DNA of 25,132 nt from Cymbomonas tetramitiformis (lineage: Eukaryota > Chlorophyta > Pyramimonadophyceae > Pyramimonadales > Pyramimonadaceae). The stretch is from positions 1 to 25,132 of the forward strand of contig LGRX02029249.1 of the NCBI GenBank assembly GCA_001247695.2, written 5' to 3'. This document shows, piece after piece, positions 8,635-19,300 of this stretch (within the stretch, counting starts at the first letter, position 1; each line of letters begins with the position of its first letter). Under the pieces are notes generated by a model. It searched no databases. It saw nothing but the letters and a program-made list of their open reading frames with translations, and was not told where the DNA came from. Both the position numbers and the translations under genes were made by a program.

Positions 8635-11523
8635 ATGCCACCATGTCCTTGCACCGTGTGCCGACTACAAGTTGAAAAACCTCTTCGAACGATACAACGA
8701 CATACGAAGCTATACAAGAGATGGCAAGGAGCGGTATACATGGGGGAAAGTAGTAGTGAAGACGATACTTCAAGTGATGACGGGGGTGACCGTAATGGTG
8801 GTGATGGTGGTTCCCTTGGAGGTGATGATGACATGGAAGATGCCAATGCAGAAGCGGACGAAATTCTCCAGGATCATTTGAGAAAGCTGGAAGAACATTG
8901 TGCCCGTCTCCTAAGTCCTGCTGCCAACGATGAGGATATGGATAACCAAGAGGTACCCCTCTTTCTGTATTTCCCAAGGGTGGGCGTACGTATGCCAACA
9001 GGTGGGCATAGGTTGGGAAATCGTTGAACGTTTCCATAGGGTGGGAACAGGCATTCCCAGAGGCGGGTGTAGGTAGAGCGCTGGGTAAGTATGCCTATGG
9101 AAAGCATTGGACGTTTCCAGTGGGTGGGCATAGGGCGGGCATTGGGCGGGCATAGGTTGGGAAAACATGGAATGTTTCCATAGGGTGGGCCTGAGCATTC
9201 CCAAGGGCGGGTATAGGTGGTTCACTGGGTAGGCATGCCTATGGAAAGCATTGGATGTTTCCATAGGGTCGGCATAGGGTGGGCATAGGACGGGCATAGG
9301 GTGGACATGCGGAGGGAAATGCCTTTTTTTTATTTTGCAGTTCCTGTAAAGTTGGGGATGCCTCTCGTGATTTCACAGGTCGTTGATCACGTCTATGCCG
9401 AGAAGGTTTCAACAATGCATCGTCTTGTCATTGATCTGCTGGAAACGAAATCCGAGCACAATGCTACCCAATCCATGTTTGATCAAATCTTCAATCTCAT
9501 GCGGCAAACGGTGATTGGCAACGTTGACATCATCGGCAATCAGAGACGAAATGGTTTCCCGACCTCCTTCAAACAAGCTTTGTCTATGTGGAAGGATTTT
9601 GCCCTGCCGTACCATACCGCCGACGTTTGCAGGAATGAATGCATGATCTTCACTCCGGGCCGGCATGACGACCTTACCCAGTGCCTCCATTGCCACAAAC
9701 TTCGGTGTCACCCCAGCTCTCGACGTAACGGACGGCTTATTCCGGGAAAGCCGTACAAGGTATTTAGGTTTTGGCGCTTGGACGAACTCCTGCCGATGCT
9801 ATATTTGATACCAGAGATGGCCGAGCTCTTGGTATCATGGAAGATAACTACACCCGCGGAGAACGACGATCTGCCGGTTGTGACTACGTTTCACATGAAC
9901 GGTATGTATACCTAGACTCACCCTATGTTCACCCTACGTCCGCCCTATGCTATCCCTGTGATCACCATAGGGAATGGGAATCTCAAAGTTTCCCGCCCTA
10001 TGCCCACCTTATGCCCACCCTATGTTTACCCTATGCCTTTACTATGTATCGGTTCCGTACGTATACCGTGCCTATGGAAAGCTTCTTCCATAGGGAGAAC
10101 ATAGGTATGGAAACGTCTGGCTGCACTGTACGTTTGTTTATGTGTTATGTATGTCGCAGGTCAGATGCTAGAAAAACAGCTGATGCTAGTCCGTGGCATA
10201 TATGCTTCAATATCTAATGAGAAGGTTGCACCATACACTGGGCCACAAAAGCGACGAGTGGAGGTGATTGGCAAGCAAACACCGATAACCTTGGATGAAG
10301 GTACGCAGTGCCTTAGATGCCTTTGCAGTAGATGTCCGCCCTGTGCCCACCCAATGGAAATCTTTCCCGCCATATGCCCGCCCTATGCCCACCCTTGGAG
10401 CTGAAAAGAAATATTCCATCCCTGTGCTCACCCTATGCCTACCCTATGCCCACCCTTTGAAATTCGTAACCATCTTATGCCCACCCATTGATCACCCACA
10501 GGTGACATAAAAGGTATACGGAAGTATATGCGCACGAATTGCCCATGGGCCCAGCTCCTGCAAAACGACTTTGACACCAAACTCGCTGAATGGAAGCGAT
10601 TGAGTTTGAGAGAACGGCGGATCATGCCACGACCCGTCATCCAAGATCTGGAGACATGGCGGTTGAACCGGTTGACGAGGGAATGTCGTCCTTTGAGTAC
10701 CAAGGAGCGTTGTTATGTCTACATGGACGGTGTGATGAAGAGTCAGCACGTGAAAGTCGGACGAGACACTTTTCGTACGCGATCCGCCGACCGCCACCTC
10801 ACCACCTGTCAACGATACATAAAGGCAATCTTTGATACCCCAGTAAATGGATTGAATGCCCATGAAGACAGGTCGTTCATCCGATGCCCACCCTATGTTC
10901 GCCCTATATTGGCCCTATGCCTACCCTGTGTTCGCCCTACAACATCCCTATACCGTAACATATATCATAGATCATGCGTATGCTCACCCTGTGCCCACCC
11001 TATGACCACCCTACACCCTCCCTATGATTACGAGTTAAGCTTTCCCACTCTGTGTCCGCCCTATAGCCGCCCTATGTCCACCCTGTGCCCACCCTATGCT
11101 CACCCTTTGGAAAGTATGTGTTGCGGGTACGGCGAGCTTCTGAAAATTTATAGCATCCCGGTTGGCAGGAAACAATTGGTTTTCCTCAAAGTAAGATGGT
11201 TTCCATTGAAGGCAGCATTTCAAGATACCGTGGCGAACAATATGATGTTGAGGTCGGACTTGCCATGGGACCTTTCCGAGGTTTTCATCCAAGCATTTGA
11301 GATTGAGTGCTTGGTGTGCATTGTACCCATTCCATGGAACTTTGACCGGTTCATCACGACCAAGAGAATTCCAGCTGGACGACCCGATGCAAATAGGTTG
11401 GTATATTATCTCGGCGAGCACAAACTCGGTTTCAATGATCCACCATGGAGATATGATAAAGACAAGATGATGCTCATATTAGATAGGCATGTAGATTTTG
11501 TGGGCGACTTACATGACGAATAA
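8635..11523 (+). CDS. Tnp2-like CACTA transposase, five exons, about 586 aa, catalytic core apparently missing
   Basis: The exons are 8635-8952, 9379-9901, 10160-10300, 10502-10871 and 11115-11523, with a TAA stop at 11521. They join in frame (phases 0, 1, 1, 2) with GT/AG borders. Exon 1 starts at ATG 8635 with MPPCPCTVC, the Cys-rich opening of Tnp2 proteins, then an acidic Ser/Asp/Gly stretch. An in-frame ATG at 8593 is an alternative start. Exon 2 has the Tnp2 N-terminal signature: YHTADVCRNECMIF, a C-x2-C pair (CLHCHKLRC), then KVFRFWRLDELLPMLYLIPEMAELL. Exons 4-5 resemble the Tnp2 C-terminus (YGELLKIYSIP...VFLKVRWFP). The stretch of several hundred residues that normally lies between these parts and holds the acidic catalytic residues is absent, so the product is probably inactive as a transposase. 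The last acceptor (AAAG/T at 11114) is weak. Confidence 0.78.
8953..9378. repeat. Transposase intron 1, filled with G-rich motif and a 144-bp tandem duplication
   Basis: GGGTGGGCATAGG recurs throughout, together with CCTATGGAAAGCATTGGA. A unit beginning near 9001 is repeated 144 bp later (GCATAGGTTGGGAAA, then TTTCCATAGGGTGGG, then ATGCCTATGGAAAGCATTGGA). The motif is in the opposite orientation to the C-rich arrays in the later introns. Confidence 0.75.
9902..10159. repeat. Transposase intron 2 with C-rich CACTA motifs
   Basis: The intron starts GTATGT and ends TCGCAG. It holds many CACCCTATG/CGCCCTATG motifs plus a CCTATGGAAAGC...TTCCATAGGG inverted pair. If the catalytic core was lost by deletion, this interval is a likely place. 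Confidence 0.7.
10301..10501. repeat. Transposase intron 3 with C-rich CACTA motifs
   Basis: The intron starts GTACGC and ends CCACAG. CCCACCCTATG-type motifs fill its centre. Confidence 0.7.
10872..11114. repeat. Transposase intron 4 (243 nt) made of C-rich motifs, open in frame
   Basis: The interval between the proposed donor (AG/GTCGTT) and acceptor (GGAAAG) is 243 nt, a multiple of three, with no stop in the gene's frame. It is almost entirely CCCACCCTATG-type repeat. Retention would insert 81 low-complexity residues without breaking the frame, so it may be a retained or alternatively spliced segment. Confidence 0.55.
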
Positions 11524-11579
11524 CTTGTTCATTTCATAGATGGAATTATTCTGTATATTAATATGTATATATGTAGTAA

Positions 11580-11880
11580 AAGCCCTATGGAAAGCCTGGA
11601 TATATCATGAATCATCACCCTATGCTCACCCTATGAAACCTGAATGGTTATACCTATGGAAACCCTTTCACAGGTACGGTATCCCTTGGGAAACATGTTT
11701 CCATACGGATGGTATACCTACGGAAGACCTTTCCACTGGGTGGCTCACCCCTGGGAAAGCTCATTCCATAGGCTGGCTATACCTATGGAACTCGGTTCCA
11801 TACGTACGGTATACGTGTGGAAACGTATTCCATATGGATACTATAGGTATCGACTTTGCCACCTGTATCAGGAGTATTGG
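11580..11880. repeat. CACTA right subterminal array, inner part
   Basis: CCTATGGAAA motifs resume after the transposase stop and an AT-rich 3' flank. The block from about 11644 to 11880 resembles 5456-5885 in the same orientation (TACCTATGGAAA, TTGGGAAAC, TTTCCATACGGA, GGGTGGCTCACC, ATCAGGAGTAT). Confidence 0.8.
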
Positions 11881-12523
11881 CTATTACCCTTCGGGTGGCT
11901 TAAGCCACCCTAACAGCGATTTAGGGTGGCTTAAGCCACCTTAACGTTTTCAATTATTGCGGGAGCTATCGGTACCGGAAACTAGATTTTTTTAGCTCAA
12001 AATGACGGCGACAATGTCTTCTTTTAGACACTATATGCACTATTCGGCGAGCCCAAGTTCCCGGTGAGCAATTTTGGGAAGTATCCAAGAGGGTGCAACA
12101 TTTAGTGAATTTTGAGCGATTTTTTCCCGGTTTTTGCATACCCATGCTACTTCAACCGAGATTTTGAGGGTCAAGATGACCTCGGATCAAACTTTTGGCA
12201 ACACACTGCAGAAAGAGCAGCTCGAGATCTTGACATCACAGGTCTCCAAATTTTGAAAAGCGCCTTCGAGGAAGCCCCCGTGAGCTAATTGGTTTAAGGT
12301 GGCTTAAGCCATCTTAAGGAAAATTGGGAAATACCCACCCTACTTCAACCGAGATTTTGAGGGTCAAGATGAACTCAGATCAAACTTTTGATAAGACACT
12401 GCAGAAAGAGCAGGTCAAGATCTTGACGACACAGGTCTCCAAATTTTGAAAGCACCGCCGAGGAAGTCCCGATGAGCCCTTCAAGTTAAGGTGGCTTAAG
12501 CCACCTTAAGCTGCGGGTAATAG
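11881..12523. mobile_element. Nested palindrome-rich insertion, MITE- or foldback-like
   Basis: This block lacks the CACTA motif and interrupts the right subterminal array. CTATTACCC at 11881-11889 is inverted at 12515-12523. GGTGGCTTAAGCCACC, a perfect 16-bp palindrome, stands at 11894-11909, 11925-11940 and 12490-12505, with a one-mismatch copy at 12299-12314. A direct repeat with 193-bp offset (CTACTTCAACCGAGATTTTGA at about 12147 and 12340) fills its second half. No coding region and no clear target duplication are visible. Confidence 0.6.
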
Positions 12524-13296
12524 GCAGTATACCTACGGCATGGTGCACCCTGTGTTATCCCTATAGCTAACCCTATGGAAACCCCTATGGAATTACGTCT
12601 TTATTGACCGAGAATACGCAGAATGAATTGTATATTTCCATAGGTATACTATCCCTATGGGGACCCTATGGAAAGCCCTATGGAATTACGTTGATATTCC
12701 CGAGAATACGCAGAGTGAATTATACGTTTCCATAGGCCTACCGTACCTATGGCATCCCTATGGAAGGCCCTATGGAATTACGACTTTATTCCCGAGAATA
12801 CGCAGGGCGAATTGTACATTTCCATTGGTGTACTATCGTAATGCCCGCCCTATGGAAAACCTTGTGGAAAACTCATAGTATACGCTAAGTTTCCATAGGT
12901 GCGCTATCCGTACGCCCGCCCTACGCCCGCCCTTGGACATGCCTATGGAAAGCGTATGGGAAAGTTATATTTTCCATAGGGCTTTCCATCGGCCCCCTAT
13001 GCCTATAGCCGCCCTATGGAAGGGTTTACATTTTCCATAGGGTTTTCCATAGTCCTGGTTATGCCTATAGTCATCCTATGGAAATGTTTACTTTTCCATA
13101 GGGTGATTATACGGCCTTCCATGCCTATGGAACGTCCTTTTCCATAGGCATACAGCCCTATAGAAACCCTATGGAAACTCCAAAAGGGGGTATCCCTATG
13201 GAAATACCCTATGGAAAACTTTCCAAGCCTTTGGAAAATATTTCCTGATTTTCCCGAGCGTTCCCAAGGGCGGGCATAGGGTGGGCACAGGGATGA
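12524..13296. repeat. CACTA right subterminal array, outer part, with 92-bp tandem units
   Basis: CCTATGGAAA/TTTCCATAGG motifs are dense on both strands. Between about 12580 and 12860 a unit of about 92 bp occurs three times (CCCTATGGAATTACG, CGAGAATACGCAG, TTTCCAT), with GAATTACG at 12590, 12683 and a variant at 12775. Towards the end the motifs shift to CGCCCTATG forms. Confidence 0.85.
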
Positions 13297-13339
13297 CATG
13301 CCTATGGAAAGCTTTCCCAAGGGTTGCAGATCTGTAGGG
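13297..13339. repeat. CACTA right terminal inverted repeat, 43 bp
   Basis: It is a perfect reverse complement of 4984-5026 and ends GGGTTGCAGATCTGTAGGG. It borders the TGT duplication and LINE ORF2. Confidence 0.93.
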
Positions 13340-13342
13340 TGT
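13340..13342. other. Target-site duplication TGT, right copy
   Basis: It matches 4981-4983. It is codon ACA of ORF2 on the minus strand. Confidence 0.8.
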
Positions 13343-16300
13343 GTCCACCACACAGTCTACACTGGGGGTGCGTACTTCTTGGTTTGGTTCATTCGCATCG
13401 TGTAGGTTTGCCTCCCTCATCGGCTGTTTGACAGCTGAGGTGGTGCGGACCTTACTTTGCGGGCAGGTTGTGAGTGCCCTCCTTATACAGTCTGCGGCAG
13501 TGTCTGGGTCCCCGCAGTGTGCTTGCCATCCTTCTTTGTTGGCCACTATCAGCACCCGGAGGTTCCAGTTGCATTGTTTCGCTTGTTGGTGGGTGGCACC
13601 CATCCAGTGGTCAGGGGGTAGAAATGTGAACTTGCCTTGTGGTATTTCTAATAGTTCGTGTATTAGGTGCCCTGCATGTGCATTGTAGAGCTTCTTGTAC
13701 GGGGTTTTCTCATATGTCGGGTACACCCCGACCCCGAACACCGGTTCTTGTGTGGTGGTGGCCGCTATGGCAAAGTCCAGTGCCTTTTTGAGGTCCTGTG
13801 GCGTGTATTCTGGGTTGAACTGGTAGGCTTCCAGTTTCATCCAATTTGCTGTCCAGGCCGAGCCTCTGGCCCCGAACACCTTGTCTCTGTCATACTTGGC
13901 GTAATACGTTGTGGTGTTGTGGTGGACATTGAGGGGTGAGGCGAACAGTTCGGTGGTAATTCCGAATGCCTGTTGTAGTGCCCTTTGCATCTGGGCAGGG
14001 AATGTCCAATGGTTTTGCAGGTTCTTTTTCCGTTCTTCCTTTTCTTCTTTGCTTGAGTACCTAATGAGGAGGTGCCCTATTTCCTCCTCGAACGTGGAGA
14101 CCTGTATTTTGTGGTCCTCCCACATTTCGGTGCGTAGTGTACGCTGGTGTGGGGTTTGGTGGTGTGTGGTACCCACTGCCTGGGTGTACCTTTCGTGTAG
14201 TCTGAGAAGCTTTTCTTTCGTGAGGGTGCCTATGTATTTCCCATTCCTGTGGTAGCTGTGGGCGAGTTCCCCCTCCAGTCGTATCTGGCAGTGGTGCCCT
14301 CTGTTGTCCACAATGTCTTGTTCTGGGTTGGTTTCTGTCGGGTCCAGTGTTAGGTTCTCTGCATGTAGTGTGGGCCAGGCCTGCCCCAGGTGCGGCCTCC
14401 CGGCCAGTATTTCTCTGAGGCCTGTGGGGTGGGTCACCTGGGAGCCCCTTGCTCGCAGTCTTCTATTCAGGGTTAGGAAGGTGGTCGCGCTTTGGCCCCT
14501 TCGTTTGGCTAGTTTCAGGTAGTCGGTTATGGTTTCCCTTGTACTCCAAGAGTAGGAGTCATCCCCCTCTGAGTGTCTCCACTGGGTTCTGTACTGCGTC
14601 ACTAGGGAGTGTGGGTCTGTTGGGTCAACGAGTAGGGTCCTCATTGCCACAATCTCTTTCGGCTTGTCAATCGTTCGGCCTTTCTCGAAGCCTGTCTCAA
14701 GTTTTTCGGCCATGGGGTCTATTTCATCTATCCATTTGGTTTGTGAGCGTGTGTGGAGGGGCTGGGGTTCTTCCTCTTCCTCCCCCGGTACCGGGCCGGT
14801 ATTCTCCGTTTCGTTAATCCTTGTAAGCGGGTGCAGGGAGAGTTGCCTGTGAATCTCTTCCCTGGGGACCAGTCTCGCCTCCCATTCCGTCATTTTTGCT
14901 CTCAGCTGCTCCGAGTCGAGGCGTGGGAGGTTAGTTCGTATTGCGTGGGAGTCCAGCGGTCCCTCCCTGGGCATGCTCCTGTATTGTTGCTTCAGTCGTC
15001 TGTTTGTAAGACTGTCGTAGAAGTCCCCCGGTTTCGCTATGTCCCTCGGTTGGGCTTCACATAGGTATGGGTATAGGTGTGCCAGGCCTTTTGCTACGGC
15101 ACTGCGGTCTGTGTTGAGGGTTGCATCTGTGCATTGTTCCCTGACATTCACCTGGCTAATCGCATGTTGGCCATCTCGGGTAGTGAGGAGCGCTAGGTCC
15201 GGGAAGTGTGCAAAAAGTTTGAGGCACGTTGTGAAATTTATCGCAGTTGGCGTGTCCTTGGGTATTGTGACCCTGGCAGTTTGGTCTGTGCACATTGCCT
15301 GCCAGTCTGGAGGCGTCGGTATGTCCCCATCAATTATTTTGCCTGCTTTCGTATTTCTTGTTGTTCCCTCCATTTCTTTGTCGGACTTCCTTCTGGTCGC
15401 CCCTTCTAGCTGTTCCATTATCTTTGGTATTGGGGTTTGGAGTTGTCTGAGCATCCCCTCCGTCCCCTGGGGCGTAATGTTGTATCTGAGTAGGGCATTG
15501 AGTTTCCTCAGTGTGTTGTGTTTTGTTTGGTGCCCCCCCCAGAGTTTGTCGAGGTCTGTACAGTTCCTGCGTGTGGTGCTGTGGTATTCTACAAGTCCTC
15601 TGGTGGACCTGCTGACGTGGGACATTCTGAGTCTCGACTTTAGGTTTATTTGCCTCCACGCCGGGCCTCGTACCGTTCCCTTGTCCTCTTCGCTGTGCAT
15701 GGCCTCCAGTAGTCCGCTCCAAATCGACTGGGCGTAGACTGCTTGGAGTGGCACCATTCCCAGGCCGAACTTTTCCTTTTCCTGTGTGGTGAAGATGTTT
15801 GGCGTTCCGTTGCGGGGCAGACCCTGTATGTTCTTTGTGGCCCCCCCTATTATTTTGTTGAAGTCGTCTATTTCGCCCGCTGTGTATAGCCCCAGGTGCA
15901 ATCCATATCTGAATTTCCCCAGTATTGCGGAGTGAAGGGAGTATTCCTTTTGGTCAGGTGTTAGAGGGGAGCGTAGTAGAGCTTGTATTCTGTGGTTCAT
16001 CTCTTCCTTAGCGGCCTCTTTCTCTTTGTCCCACCTGCCTGTGAATGCAAGTAGTACTCCCAGGTATTTGTACGTTTCGTCTGGCTTGAGTACCTTGAAG
16101 TGGCTTAGCTTACCGTCCAGTCCCAGCATTTTGAGGTCTGTATGGAGTTGTTCGGGTATGGAGACCCCATTTTTTATGCCGGTTATGGCTGACTTGGTGA
16201 GGTTAATTTTGAGTTCACTCCACTGTGAGAATGCCTGTAGTTTGTGTAACTGAGCCCTCATGTGGCAAATCGTAGGGCATAGTATGAGCAGGTCGTCAAC

Positions 16301-19300
16301 GAACGCCCCTGCTGTCGTCCTGAGGGGGCCTAGCCTTTCTTGTTCTGCTGCATACTTGTGTTGGTACCCATGCTCTCCCACTTCTAGCCATCTTAACAAC
16401 GGTTCCTGGTATATTATGAAAAGGAGGGGACTCATGCTGTCTCCCTGGAGGAGTCCTCTTTGCACCTGTACAGTTTTGTGTGAGGTTTCCCCTCCTACTC
16501 TGGTGTTCATGGACATTGTGTCATGGCTTTGTGTACCTAGGACATCCCGCACCACCTGTGTGAGTTCGTCGGGAATTCCAAGGTACTGCATCGTTTGGAG
16601 TAGTTTGTCGTGGTCCACTGAGCCGTGCGCGTTTTCGAAGTCTACATACAGGCCATGTAGTTCTCGTCCTGAGACGTTTGCATCCTCAATCGCGTTGGTT
16701 ACTCTGGTGAGTTGTCGAAGCGTGTTCCTTTTTTCCCTTGAGCCTTCCTGAGCCTGGGCTAGTATTCCTTGCGTTTCGCAGAACGTGGAGAGCATGTTTG
16801 CTATCTGTGAGGTGTACAGCTTGAATACCCCTTCGAGCAGGGCTATGGGTCGGTAATTTTGCTGTAAGGTGACATCCCCTTTCTTGTGGTGGAAGCAGAA
16901 TGTCCCTTTTTTCCAGGTGAGAGGGACATGCTTGCTGTTCCACATTTCCAGCATGAGTGCGTGTAGTGCATCATGGAAGTCCTCTGGCATGTACTTAAGA
17001 ATTTCGTTCGGGGTCCTGGTGGGGCCTGGTGCTTTGTTGTTGTTTAGGGTGTGTACCGCTTTGCTGTAGCCTTGTCGACTTATCGTGAGGTCCAGCCCAC
17101 TGGGGTCTGGTCTTGGCAATTTTATGAGGCGCTCCCTGTGAGCTGGGTCTTCCCATGGTGGGGGTTTCGAGTCGGGTGGACTTCGGTGCTCCATCCTGTA
17201 TGGTGCTGAGTGAGCCATGTGGTCTGCTAGTGCGTTGGCGATGTTCCCGTGGCCTACAGCCAGGCTGCCTTCTCTGTCCTGTAGGGCCTGTATGTTCGCC
17301 GTGGGGGCATGGCCTGTTTCTTGCGCCTTGGTATATATTCTTTTGTGGTATCTTTTTTGGTTGTTCCAGTATTCCTTTACGGTTTTGTCATCGTGTCTTT
17401 GCTTGGCTTGTTTCCAGTGCTGTTTTACTACCTTGTGCGCCGCCGACCTTTCTTTTTTGGCCTCCTCAGTAAGCCACGACACCCATTCCTTTGCATCTGC
17501 GTTGTCCCTGTCCGTTGGGCCTTTCATTTCTCCCTCTTTCAGGCTTCGGAGGGTTGAGTGTTCCGTGTGCGGGTTTCGTAGGTGTCGTTTGGTTTGCTTG
17601 TGCCTTCGCATCTTGAGTATTGCGGCGTCCCTTTCCTTTCTGTCCTTTTTGCTCATTAGCAGGTCTTTCCCCACTCGGCTGGGGGTGCCTCCAACTGTAG
17701 CGGTTGGCAGTTCGTCGTCCTGTAGCGCACATTTGTTCGCCTCTGTGAGTATGTTTAGTACTGTTTCCCCTGCTCTGTCAATGGTGGCGTGCGCCACTTG
17801 CATGTTGTCCTCTTCCCTGCATTGTGTGGCTGTCTCTGTTATGCGTTTCAGTTGAGCGGTTCTGGCATAGTCGTGTGTCCTGAGGAGGACACTTTGGAGT
17901 GTTTCCCTGTGTGTTTTGTTTAGGGGCGTGTCCAGCTTTACGTGCCCTGGTTGGGGGTCGCGGTCAACATATGGTTCGTGGGTGCCTATGCTGTCCAACT
18001 GGAGGGTTGCTAGGCTTACCATCTCGTGGTCACTCGTGTGGTGCCGGGTGAGGTGTGTGGTGTCCCCCATCTCGTATTGCGCCTGTTTGTTCCTTGGCGC
18101 AAGCCATCTGTCAATGTTCCTGTGTTTCGCCCAGTTCAGTGTGGTATCGACTGGCGGGCCTACATTGTGGAGGTCTAGCTCCTCCGCAAGTTTCATCCAT
18201 TGCTTGTCGGTTTTTGTCATCCCTTTACCTGTGCTGGTGTTGCTCGCATTGAGGTCTCCTCCTATGACTACATGCTCGTTCGCCTTTCCCGCAGTTTTCC
18301 TGAGTAGGTTTGTTGTATATTTGAGTATTTTGTCCCTGGTTTTCCCCTCCTCTGCTCCTGGCGGGTTGTAAATGCCTAGCACGTGGTACATCACCTTTCC
18401 GGGTAGGTGCAGCACGACATGCAGGAGGTACCCTTCGAGGTGTTTCGCAGGGACGACATGGTGGTTGTGTGCATGGCTGTAGGGGTTGCCGAGGAGTATT
18501 GCCACTCCTCCTTTCATTGCTTGTTCAGCTGTCCCTTCCACTTTTTGCACCTCGGTTTTGGTGCCTATTGCAGTATATTGCATGTCTCTAAATCTCCTCA
18601 TCACACTGTCGTGTGCATGTTTCACTTCCGTGAGTACAATTACTTGTAGACTCTGTTGGTTTTGGCTTCTTTTGTTAATGACCTCGGCAAGGTCAAGGCA
18701 GGCGTCACTTTGTCCTGCCACATTCCATGTGAGCATGTGTAGACGGTCCTTTCCTATGTCAGTCTTTGTTGGTTCTGTGAGAGGGGTTTGGTATCCTCGG
18801 GAGTCCTGGCACGCCTCTGGTGTTTCCAGCCGTGTGTCCACGAATCTTTCCCATCGTGCTGTTGGTTCGTCCTGTGTTTGCTCCCATTCTTCGTTTAGGT
18901 GGGTTTCCTGTGCTTGCTGCTCCTCAGGTGTCTGCCCGTCATTACCTGGGGGTGTTGTGGGGGCTAGTCTATGTAGCCATTCCCATAGGCCTGGTTGCTT
19001 CGTAGTAGTTTTGCGTCCCCTTTCCTGGGTTTGTGGTGCCTGTCTTCCGGCCTCTAGGTTTGTGTTCAGGCCATCCGCAGGCCTCCGGGTCTCTGCCGCT
19101 CGCTGGCTTTCCACCTGCGTCCGGCATTGCCCCTCGGCGGTGGTTATCATCTCTTTTACTGGCAGCTGTATGGACTTTCTATAGGCGGTTATCGCCGTTC
19201 TGTCGGTGGCCCCCCATTTGCTGACTGCCTCGTTGAAGTGGGTGGGCCAATGCCCCCCTGGGCATGTTTTTTGGTAGTGCATCCAAGCTTCTGCGGCCAT

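Larger units (their letters stand above)
4984..13339 (+). mobile_element. CACTA/EnSpm DNA transposon, 8,356 bp, inside LINE ORF2
   Basis: The element has 43-bp perfect TIRs, a 3-bp TGT target duplication, dense subterminal short repeats at both ends and a Tnp2-like transposase gene on the plus strand. Together these define a CACTA element. Excision of 4981-13339 would rejoin ORF2 codons without a frame change. The Tnp2-like product seems to lack its catalytic centre, so the copy is probably non-autonomous, although its perfect TIRs point to recent mobilisation. It contains a nested palindromic insertion (11881-12523) and several tandem duplications. Confidence 0.9.

Noticed and set aside
9301..9378. 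Exon 2 of the transposase starting at 9301 or at the TTTTGCAG acceptor (9341)
   Set aside because: Joining exon 1 to 9341 gives an immediate TAA. The acceptor at 9378 keeps the frame.
13196..13339. C-terminal extension of ORF2 into the CACTA element
   Set aside because: This is read-through into the TIR and subterminal repeats, not native LINE coding sequence.
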